From: Nitrospirota bacterium | Lineage (GTDB): Bacteria > Nitrospirota > Thermodesulfovibrionia > UBA6902 | Direction: 5' to 3' | Assembly: GCA_024277515.1 (NCBI GenBank) | Contig: JAJRVB010000140.1 | Location: 1-5,872, forward strand | DNA length: 5,872 nt | Part shown: piece after piece, positions 1-5,021 of the stretch | How positions within the stretch are numbered: position 1 is the first letter of the stretch | How the letters are laid out: each line of letters opens with the position of its first letter | Program-made: the position numbers and the translations under genes | The notes under the pieces: generated by a model | Databases searched by the model: none | What the model was told of the DNA's origin: nothing | Seen by the model: the letters and a program-made list of their open reading frames with translations, nothing else

Positions 1-730
1 CCCGGGACTGTTCGTCGGATAAGGGGGGTTCTTTATAATAGAGAAACCTGCTGCAATAAAAGCAATTATATATCTCTTCATTCTTTTTTATGTCATTGAA
101 CAGCTGCGGGGGGATATTTGTATGGCAGCCGAGACAGATCTCGTCCTTTGTCTCTACCACTGCCCAGTCACCCAGTCTCGTCAGCAGATTCATATACTGC
201 CTGTAATGTTCATCATCAATGCGTGAAACAAACTCATTTCTCCTCGCTTTTTCCGCATCGAGCCCTGCCTTGAGTTTCTTCTGTTCCTCCCCTATTATCT
301 TCTCCTGCCGTCTGAAATCTTCTTCTGCCGCCCTTACCCTCGATTCCTCTTCCTTCAAGTATGTTTCATAGCCCTCGATTTCTTCCATAATTGCGAGTAT
401 CTCATCTTCAAGCTTTGAAATGCTTTTCTCAAACCCCTGTATTTCCTTCAGATGGGCCTCATATTCCTTGTTCGTCTTGATATCACCGCTTCTGGCCTTC
501 AGCTTGTCTATCTTGTCCTGAATTTCATCAAGCTGCATGTCTTTGACTTTTTTCTTTTTATTCAGTTCATCATGTTTTGTCTCAGCCTTTTTGTATTTTT
601 CCCGCGCTGTCTTGAGGGGGGACTTAAACTGCTCCAGTTTTTGGGGAAGTAGATCGATTTTCTCTGAAACAGAGATGATAGAGGTATCAATCTCCTGAAG
701 TTCAATTAAGAATTTCAGTTGTTCATTCAA
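1..730 (-). CDS. Coiled-coil / C4 zinc-ribbon protein (COG1579 family), C-terminus cut by window edge
   Basis: I translated 243 codons without a stop, running off the left edge. The product is almost all charged, heptad-patterned alpha-helix (about residues 1-180), followed by a zinc ribbon with Cys199-x2-Cys202 (CLGC) and Cys223-x2-Cys226 (CFYC). This order, the central segment RSGDIKTNKEYEAHLKEI and the NIPPQLFNDI stretch between the Cys pairs are typical of the COG1579 / zf-RING_7 (DUF164) family. Members are about 240-250 residues, so only a few residues should be missing. The family's function is not firmly established; a nucleic-acid or protein-scaffold role is a guess. The start is TTG at 730-728, chosen because GGAGG lies 5 nt upstream (740-736). 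An ATG one frame over (726-724) reaches a stop after three codons and is a decoy. The tRNA lies 92 bp upstream on the same strand and could share its transcript. No signal peptide or membrane segment is seen, so it is probably cytoplasmic. Confidence 0.9.
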   Translation of the reverse strand, partial: MNEQLKFLIELQEIDTSIISVSEKIDLLPQKLEQFKSPLKTAREKYKKAETKHDELNKKKKVKDMQLDEIQDKIDKLKARSGDIKTNKEYEAHLKEIQGFEKSISKLEDEILAIMEEIEGYETYLKEEESRVRAAEEDFRRQEKIIGEEQKKLKAGLDAEKARRNEFVSRIDDEHYRQYMNLLTRLGDWAVVETKDEICLGCHTNIPPQLFNDIKKNEEIYNCFYCSRFLYYKEPPLSDEQSR

Positions 731-822
731 TTTTGCCTCCGGGAAACGCAATGATTATCGCCAAGTTTCATAGTATGGATTTTGATTAGCAACAGTTCCT
801 GTCCGATCATATATACAAAATC

Positions 823-899
823 TGGTGGGCCCACCAGGACTCGAACCTGGGACCAACCGGTTATGAGCCGGTGGCTCTAGCCAACTGAGCTATGGGCCC
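823..899 (-). tRNA. tRNA with CAU anticodon, probably tRNA-Ile2 (lysidine type)
   Basis: The minus strand folds as a complete 77-nt tRNA including an encoded CCA (825-823). It has acceptor GGGCCCA paired with TGGGCCC, D-arm GCTC/GAGC, anticodon stem ACCGG/CCGGT around loop CTCATAA (anticodon CAT at 865-863), and T-loop GTTCGAGTCC. CAU can mean initiator Met, elongator Met or Ile2 (C34 changed to lysidine by TilS). Initiator is ruled out by the paired first acceptor position (G1-C72). The pairs C4-G69 and C5-G68, reported determinants for TilS, are both present and absent from E. coli elongator tRNA-Met, so Ile2 is favoured. The tRNA call itself is near certain; the amino-acid identity is an inference. 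Confidence 0.95.
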
Positions 900-909
900 T
901 GCATGGCTA

Positions 910-915
910 AATATA
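910..915 (-). promoter_or_regulatory. Possible -10 box of the tRNA promoter
   Basis: On the minus strand TATATT (915-910) lies 10 nt before the first base of the mature tRNA, a distance that fits a short 5' leader removed by RNase P. The hexamer 17 bp upstream (TGTTTT) is a poor -35, so this rests on the -10 and its position only. The 68-bp gap between the kinase stop and the tRNA shows no convincing terminator, so read-through from the kinase gene is also possible. Confidence 0.3.
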
Positions 916-967
916 ACAAGACATTCTATGATAAAACAGGCAGAAAAGTAAACTCTCCGGAATTTTT

Positions 968-2488
968 TCAAATATCCTTGTGGACCACAACATGTTGGTA
1001 AAAATCACACTTCTTGCAGTTACCTATCTTCTGGGCAATCGCCCCGCTCACTTTTTTACCGCAAAAGGTCCCGGCAATTGCCAAGCATATTCTCCCGTAA
1101 TAGGGATACGCGGGGCATCTCATCTGTATGGCCCCCTCTGCGTTTTCCACGCCGCACTTCGTATATTCCCAGCACTTGATCTTTTTGCCGTTTTCCTTAC
1201 TCTGATACGGGAAAAACATCTTGAAGGAAGTGCCTTTACCCACTTCGCTGTCCGCAAACAGCAGCCCGTTATGCTCATCAATGATTTTTTTACATATTGA
1301 AAGACCGAGACCGGTGCCTGCCCCTATCTCTTTTGTAGTATAAAATGGTTCAAATATCATATTCAGCGCCTCAACAGGCAGCCCCGGGCCGGTGTCGTCA
1401 ACCTCGAGGATGATATAACTGACATTATGGAATTCCTCCATATATGTCCTGAGCGTAAGTGTTCCTCCATCCGTCATGACATCCAGCGCATTCGAGATGA
1501 GATTGTTCACCGCCTGCCTTACCTGGTCCCTGTCAATCAATATCTCCGGAAGTGTTTCCTCCAGTTCGTAAATTATCCTTACTGACTGTTCATTACATAT
1601 CTCGGCAAAGGTCTGAACAGACTCCCGGATCACGTCATTGATCCCCTGATATTCCATATCATATTTTGTCTCCCGTGAAAACGAGAGAACATCCCTCAGA
1701 ATGCGCTCAAGCCTGTCCACCTCCGAGACCACAATGTCAGCATACTCTTTTTCCCTGGTTCCCGGTAACAACCTGTTATTAAGACGCCTTGCAAAGCCTC
1801 CTATCGATGTCAATGGATTCCTGATCTCATGCGCAACATCAGCGGTCAGGCGTCCCAATGCGGACAACTTTTCCGCCTGGATCAGTTTTCCCTGGATCTC
1901 ACGCAGTTCCTCAATGTACTTTTCGAGATTTTTATTGAGTATTTCAATTTTCTTCTTGTCCTTTTTTAACTTCTGTGAAAGCATGCCGAGAGGAACCGCG
2001 AGCAAAAACATAAAGACCACCCTGAGCAGATAATCAGTCCAGTGTATCTCCGAAAACCCGTAGCTGCTTACAAAATAAAGCACACCGACAAGTCCCGCGA
2101 TTACGGTCCCGGGGAGGAGGCCGTAATAAAATGAGTACAGCGCGGTAATCAGATAGTAACCATCAAAAAAATAGCTGTCGAACCCCCCTGTCACATTCAC
2201 CAGCAGAGATGCATACAGCATGTCAAAGACAAGGGCAAAACCATATATGATTTTTTTCTTTTGCGGGGAGATGAGCATCCATACATAGACAAAAATACTA
2301 TAAACTACAAAGAACGCAAAGGCAGCGCTGACCAGCCTGAATGTTGTTGGAGAAATGTCGGAGAATACAAGCCAGCCAAGACCGCCGCAAAAGAAGATGA
2401 CCCTCAAAAAAACAAACGCAATGTCTGCAATTTCCGTATTGGACCTGACCGTACCGGACTGTTTTTTTATCCGCTCTACAAATTTCAT
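968..2488 (-). CDS. Membrane-bound NtrB-like sensor histidine kinase with C-terminal cysteine-rich (two-CW type) module
   Basis: This is a 506-residue sensor kinase. Residues ~22-171 hold about five or six hydrophobic segments (around 22-42, 49-73, 78-98, 108-142, 153-171) with only short loops, so sensing is likely in or at the membrane. A charged coiled-coil linker (171-207) leads to the HisKA domain with H-box AHEIRNPLTSIGG (phospho-acceptor His220). The ATPase domain shows N-box NNLISNALD (Asn329/Asn333), G1 DDTGPG (364-369), F-box FEPFYTTK and G2 GTGLGLSICK (391-400), so catalysis should be intact. An unusual tail (436-506) has seven Cys (439, 445, 458, 468, 476, 491, 494), with a CWEYTKCG start and a NCKKCDFY end. 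It resembles the two-CW domain found in anaerobe proteins, which is probably metal- or redox-related (inference). The ATG at 2488 is the only reasonable start after an in-frame stop upstream, though no Shine-Dalgarno is visible. No response regulator lies in the window. Confidence 0.95.
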   Translation of the reverse strand: MKFVERIKKQSGTVRSNTEIADIAFVFLRVIFFCGGLGWLVFSDISPTTFRLVSAAFAFFVVYSIFVYVWMLISPQKKKIIYGFALVFDMLYASLLVNVTGGFDSYFFDGYYLITALYSFYYGLLPGTVIAGLVGVLYFVSSYGFSEIHWTDYLLRVVFMFLLAVPLGMLSQKLKKDKKKIEILNKNLEKYIEELREIQGKLIQAEKLSALGRLTADVAHEIRNPLTSIGGFARRLNNRLLPGTREKEYADIVVSEVDRLERILRDVLSFSRETKYDMEYQGINDVIRESVQTFAEICNEQSVRIIYELEETLPEILIDRDQVRQAVNNLISNALDVMTDGGTLTLRTYMEEFHNVSYIILEVDDTGPGLPVEALNMIFEPFYTTKEIGAGTGLGLSICKKIIDEHNGLLFADSEVGKGTSFKMFFPYQSKENGKKIKCWEYTKCGVENAEGAIQMRCPAYPYYGRICLAIAGTFCGKKVSGAIAQKIGNCKKCDFYQHVVVHKDI

Positions 2489-2497
2489 GCGTGAAAT
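2482..2497. promoter_or_regulatory. Inverted repeat ATTTCA-TGCG-TGAAAT over the kinase start codon
   Basis: Six-bp arms separated by 4 bp overlap the kinase ATG (2488-2486). In DNA this could be an operator. In the transcript it could form a small AU-rich hairpin with the start codon in its loop/stem junction. The absence of a Shine-Dalgarno next to it makes the initiation region worth noting, but the arms are short and chance is quite possible. Confidence 0.2.
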
Positions 2498-2687
2498 GTT
2501 TACATAACAGTTATTGCCGCAAACATCTGTTCACAACAACCTGAATTTACATTATTCAAGGGACATTAAGGACATTCTTTCTGCGGCACGCCGCTTTTTA
2601 TGCATGACCGGCTTTATGAGAAAAGACCCTTTATACTCTCTTGGTTATTATCATTATTTTTCGGTTCCTCTCTGATCATACTTTAAC
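2489..2687. other. Divergent spacer upstream of the kinase gene, no gene seen
   Basis: This is the kinase-proximal half of the 470-bp divergent region. I see no ORF, tRNA or conserved RNA fold. It contains one GC-rich dyad followed by a T run (listed separately) and a short direct repeat GGACATT at 2561-2567 and 2570-2576, 9 bp apart, of unknown meaning. A minus-strand promoter for the kinase must lie here or further right, but no clear -35/-10 pair stands out. Confidence 0.5.
2583..2599 (+). terminator. Short GC-rich dyad with T-run, weak terminator-like element
   Basis: GCGGC-AC-GCCGC is followed directly by TTTTT (2595-2599) on the plus strand. Realistically only a 4-bp stem with a 4-nt loop forms, which is short for an intrinsic terminator. 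No plus-strand gene lies upstream that needs ending. It could stop antisense transcription coming out of the kinase gene or end an unseen small RNA. The function is uncertain. Confidence 0.25.
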
Positions 2688-2716
2688 TTAGCATACTTGT
2701 AAATAAAGTGTATAAT
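2688..2716 (+). promoter_or_regulatory. Sigma70-type promoter pointing at the MtrA-like gene
   Basis: A perfect -10 TATAAT (2711-2716) sits 17 bp after TTAGCA (2688-2693), which matches TTGACA at four of six positions. Transcription would begin near 2723, the first base of the inserted mobile element. The 8-bp target site (2715-2722) overlaps the last two bases of the -10 box. Without the insertion, the start would lie roughly 65-90 bp upstream of the MtrA-like gene's start codon, a normal leader. It is therefore probably the ancestral promoter of that gene, now separated from it by the element. Confidence 0.5.
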
Positions 2717-2722
2717 CCGCTG
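2715..2722. repeat. Left target-site duplication ATCCGCTG
   Basis: This 8-bp copy directly abuts the left terminal inverted repeat and is identical to the copy at the other end. It overlaps the end of the TATAAT box, so insertion occurred at the promoter's start region while leaving the -10 hexamer intact. Confidence 0.8.
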
Positions 2723-2896
2723 GTAACTATTCAGTTACGGGTAATAATAGCAGGCAACAAAAGATCAAATATTAAAAATAAAAAATCAAAATTATGGAAG
2801 GGTTTTTATCATATAAATAATTCTCCTTAATTTTGATCTTTGCTATTTGATTTCTACATTTCCATGCCCGGATGATACCCTTAACTGAATAGTTAC
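2723..2896. mobile_element. 174-bp MITE-like element with IS66-type ends
   Basis: The left end GTAACTATTCAGTTA (2723-2737) and the right end TAACTGAATAGTTAC (2882-2896) are perfect 15-bp inverted repeats. They extend to 20 of 21 matches (2723-2743 against 2876-2896). The element is flanked immediately by an 8-bp direct repeat, ATCCGCTG. Ends beginning GTAA with 8-bp duplications are the published signature of the IS66 family. The interior is too short for a transposase and has no coding sign; it is AT-rich and contains an imperfect hairpin built of 7-bp units. This makes it a non-autonomous element, either a MITE or an internal-deletion derivative, which would need an IS66 transposase in trans. 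The boundaries are seen directly; the family assignment rests on end sequence and duplication length. Confidence 0.8.
2764..2851. repeat. AT-rich imperfect hairpin of 7-bp units inside the mobile element
   Basis: The left arm (2764-2794) reads as consecutive heptads ATCAAAT, ATTAAAA, ATAAAAA, ATCAAAA plus TTA. The right arm (2828-2851), read on the other strand, gives ATCAAAT, AGCAAAG, ATCAAAA plus TTA. The outer 8 bp (2764-2771 with 2844-2851) and inner 10 bp (2785-2794 with 2828-2837) pair perfectly. The arms differ in length by exactly one heptad. The loop is 2795-2827. Function unknown. Confidence 0.6.
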
Positions 2897-2904
2897 ATCC
2901 GCTG
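2897..2904. repeat. Right target-site duplication ATCCGCTG
   Basis: This 8-bp copy directly abuts the right terminal inverted repeat. Removing the element and one copy restores an uninterrupted promoter-leader junction (TATAATCCGCTG followed by CGCTTCCG). The perfect match suggests a fairly recent insertion. Confidence 0.8.
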
Positions 2905-2970
2905 CGCTTCCGTTGAACACCGAGTCTGCCTGACAGAGCAAACCATACACGTTTATGGTTGAAGTTTTGT

Positions 2971-4149
2971 ATGAGTATCATTCATAATACTGCCATGAAT
3001 CCCACATTCAAAAAGGTCCACTCCGAGATCCGGAGAGGCATGCGTCTCTCAAAATGCATAAAATGCGGCTGTATGAAAGGGACCCTCGAAAACCTGAAGG
3101 CATCACTCCCGCTGTTGAAGATAAAGGACGCGTCTGAACTCCTTCAGAATGTTAATGAGTGGTATGATCAGCTTCAGCCGCTCGAATACCCCTGCTTCGG
3201 GTGCAAATTCTGCATCCCTCCCGAGGCGATGACTTTACTTACCGCAAAGTATCCGGTACTCGCTTCCGCTACTTTATCCAGTTGTGAAATGCAGGTGGAC
3301 GAGAGTTCATGGCCGCCGGTCGAGGGGGAATACACCGTGCTGGACAGGTCGGCGCCTGTAGCAGTTTCAACTCTCGCGAGCGCGAAACTGGAGGAAAAGC
3401 TTGCAAAGCTCAAACCTGAAGGACTCTGCATCGTAGGCAAGACCGAAACGGAAAATATCGGCATCGATAAAATTGTGAAAAATGTCATATCCAATCCTTC
3501 AATCATCTCGCTCATCCTGGCCGGCAAAGACACTGCAGGACACCAGAGCGGTAAAACCCTGCTCGCCCTCTGGGAGAGCGGTGTTGACGGGAACATGCGT
3601 ATCATCGGCTCAAAGGGAAGGCGCCCCATACTGAAAAATGTATCAAAAGCGGACGTAAACAAGTTCAGAAAACAGGTCACGATTGAAGATATGATCGGGA
3701 GCGAGAACACGAGGGAACTCTCGAAAAAAATCAGACAATTATCTCGGGAAGCCGCCCCCGTATCAACCTCAGCAGCCTGTGGATGCCATAGCAGCTGCTG
3801 TGATACGGCCCCCGTTGCCATGCCGGCTGCAGCGCTTCCGGTGTCCGCACGGACAACACCCATGGTAAAGGCAAAGAAATTCAGCAAGTCATCCATCAAG
3901 CTGGACAAGGGAGGTTACTTTGTCATCCTTCCCCGAAAAAAGAGTGGAGACATCCTTGTCGAGCATTACTCGTATGACAATAAATTATTAAGAAAAATAG
4001 AAGGCAGGAACAGCCGGGACATATATTTGACTATTATTAAAAATAAATGGCTGACCGATTTAGGCCACGCTGCGTATCTTGGCAAGGAACTCGCAAGGGC
4101 GGAACTCTCCATAAAAAAGGGCTACAAGTTTGTACAGGACGGGGCGTAA
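2971..4149 (+). CDS. MtrA-like corrinoid protein: Cys-rich N-terminus, MtrA domain, DUF4346
   Basis: Residue numbers count from the TTG at 2959. The N-terminal part has clusters CIKCGC (Cys33/36/38) and CFGCKFC (Cys79/82/85), likely metal or Fe-S ligands. Residues ~119-255 match MtrA, the corrinoid subunit of tetrahydromethanopterin S-methyltransferase: WPPVEGEY, KTETENIGIDK, ISNPSI, AGHQSGKTL, QVTIEDMIG. His195 in GHQSGK aligns with the cobalt-ligand His of methanogen MtrA. No membrane anchor is present, so it is soluble. An Ala/Pro linker (~265-305) carries CGCHSSCC (Cys274-281). The C-terminus (~308-394), with HAAYLGKELARAE and a final QDG, resembles DUF4346. Inferred role: cytoplasmic methyl carrier or corrinoid protein in C1 metabolism; substrate and partner are unknown. 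Start uncertain: ATG 2971 is given, while TTG 2959 and ATG 2995 are in frame and none has a Shine-Dalgarno. parA follows after 98 bp. Confidence 0.9.
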   Translation: MSIIHNTAMNPTFKKVHSEIRRGMRLSKCIKCGCMKGTLENLKASLPLLKIKDASELLQNVNEWYDQLQPLEYPCFGCKFCIPPEAMTLLTAKYPVLASATLSSCEMQVDESSWPPVEGEYTVLDRSAPVAVSTLASAKLEEKLAKLKPEGLCIVGKTETENIGIDKIVKNVISNPSIISLILAGKDTAGHQSGKTLLALWESGVDGNMRIIGSKGRRPILKNVSKADVNKFRKQVTIEDMIGSENTRELSKKIRQLSREAAPVSTSAACGCHSSCCDTAPVAMPAAALPVSARTTPMVKAKKFSKSSIKLDKGGYFVILPRKKSGDILVEHYSYDNKLLRKIEGRNSRDIYLTIIKNKWLTDLGHAAYLGKELARAELSIKKGYKFVQDGA

Positions 4150-4156
4150 AAAATAA

Positions 4157-4224
4157 AAAATTTAATATTCAAAATTCAAGATTCAAGATAGGGGTTATGA
4201 ATTGAATTTTGAATATTAAATTTT
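4157..4224. repeat. AT-rich perfect 23-bp inverted repeat between the MtrA-like gene and parA
   Basis: Arms 4157-4179 and 4202-4224 are exact reverse complements around a 22-nt loop. The left side runs in 7-bp steps: ATTTAAT, ATTCAAA, ATTCAAG, ATTCAAG (4160-4187), the same kind of unit as in the hairpin at 2764-2851. The stem is nearly pure A/T and has no following T-run, so it is a poor intrinsic terminator for the upstream gene. No flanking target duplication was found. It could be an interspersed repeat, a protein-binding site or an mRNA-end stabiliser. Confidence 0.75.
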
Positions 4225-4237
4225 AAATCTCTTTAAA
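4209..4237 (+). promoter_or_regulatory. Weak candidate promoter for parAB
   Basis: TTGAAT (4209-4214) and TTTAAA (4232-4237), separated by 17 bp, each match the sigma70 consensus at four of six positions. In such AT-rich DNA this may be chance. If real, transcription would begin only a few bases before the parA ATG at 4248, giving a leaderless message. That would fit the lack of any Shine-Dalgarno there. The -35 would be supplied by the right arm of the inverted repeat. Confidence 0.2.
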
Positions 4238-4247
4238 TCATCATATC

Positions 4248-5021
4248 ATGGGAAAAGTAACAGCTGTCGCCAATCAGAAGGGCGGCGTCGGGAAAACCAC
4301 AACAGCCGTAAATGTATCAGCTTCGCTCGCTGCCGAGGGAAAGGATGTCCTGCTTATCGATACCGATCCCCAGGGAAATACGACGAGCGGGGTAGGCATC
4401 GACAAGGACCAGCTGAACGGGAGCCTGTATGATCTGTATACTGAATCAAAGACCATAGAGGAAATTATTCAGACTACCCCCATAGACCGCCTTAATATAA
4501 TTTCTTCCAATATAGAGCTTATCGGTGCGGAACTTGAACTGTCCGGGAGAGAGGGCAGGGAAACAATACTGAAAAATGCCGTCGTGCAGGTAAAACACCG
4601 GTACGACTTCATCTTTATTGACTGTCCGCCGTCTCTAAGTCTTTTAACATTGAATGCGCTTGTCGCTGCGGACACCCTGCTGGTCCCCATGCAATGCGAA
4701 TATTATGCCCTTGAGGGTATTAGTATGCTCCTGAGGACGTTTAACCTGATAAAGGACTCATTCAACCCCGGGCTCGAAATCGAAGGCATTTTACTCACCA
4801 TGTTTGACGGAAGGAACACGCTCGCCCATCAGGTATCAGACGAATTGAAAAGGCACTTTGGAGACAAGGTATACAAGACACTGATCCCGAGGAATATAAC
4901 GCTCGCTGAAGCGCCAAGCCACGGAAAACCTGTATTACAATATGACATCCAGTCAAAAGGCGCGCAGAGCTATATAGAACTGGCAAAGGAGATTATCCGG
5001 AATGAAACCCGCACTTGGTAA
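4248..5021 (+). CDS. parA: ParA/Soj chromosome-partitioning ATPase
   Basis: This is a 257-residue cytoplasmic ATPase of the chromosomal Soj type: short, with no N-terminal HTH as in plasmid P1 ParA. It shows the deviant Walker A KGGVGKTTT (signature Lys11, catalytic Lys16), Walker A' LLIDTDPQGN (Asp40), Walker B FIFIDCPPSL (Asp125) and the late motif EAPSHGKP (221-228). ATP-bound ParA dimers coat the nucleoid; ParB stimulates hydrolysis and the gradient moves the origin region. The start ATG gives the family-typical MGKVTAVANQ, but the 20 bp upstream contain no purine-rich Shine-Dalgarno. parB overlaps its last 20 bp. The upstream neighbour is the MtrA-like gene, not the gidA/gidB (mnmG/rsmG) pair that often precedes chromosomal parAB. 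Confidence 0.97.
   Translation: MGKVTAVANQKGGVGKTTTAVNVSASLAAEGKDVLLIDTDPQGNTTSGVGIDKDQLNGSLYDLYTESKTIEEIIQTTPIDRLNIISSNIELIGAELELSGREGRETILKNAVVQVKHRYDFIFIDCPPSLSLLTLNALVAADTLLVPMQCEYYALEGISMLLRTFNLIKDSFNPGLEIEGILLTMFDGRNTLAHQVSDELKRHFGDKVYKTLIPRNITLAEAPSHGKPVLQYDIQSKGAQSYIELAKEIIRNETRTW

Noticed and set aside
221..236. CGTGAAACA resembling half of a parS site
   Set aside because: Only one half matches; the other arm is absent, and it lies inside the zinc-ribbon coding sequence, so chance is the better explanation.
452..652. Plus-strand 66-codon open frame
   Set aside because: It lies wholly antisense to the coiled-coil part of the zinc-ribbon gene, and its Leu/Phe-rich product is the expected complement of Lys/Glu-rich coding.
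2480..2499. TTTCAC/TGAAA dyad as a degenerate parS
   Set aside because: The parS centre is CG between TTTCA and TGAAA arms; here the arms are 4 bp apart, which breaks the 16-bp palindrome spacing.
2772..2981. Minus-strand 69-codon open frame across the mobile element
   Set aside because: It spans the AT-rich hairpin, one terminal repeat and the target duplication, with no ribosome binding site and no recognisable protein pattern.
3174..3908. Long minus-strand open frame of 244 codons opposite the MtrA-like gene
   Set aside because: The plus-strand frame has clear MtrA and DUF4346 motifs over this stretch; the antisense frame shows no domain and is a codon-bias shadow.
4157..4224. Inverted repeat as a rho-independent terminator of the MtrA-like gene
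   Set aside because: The stem is almost entirely A/T, the loop is 22 nt and no T-run follows, so it is unlikely to work as an intrinsic terminator.
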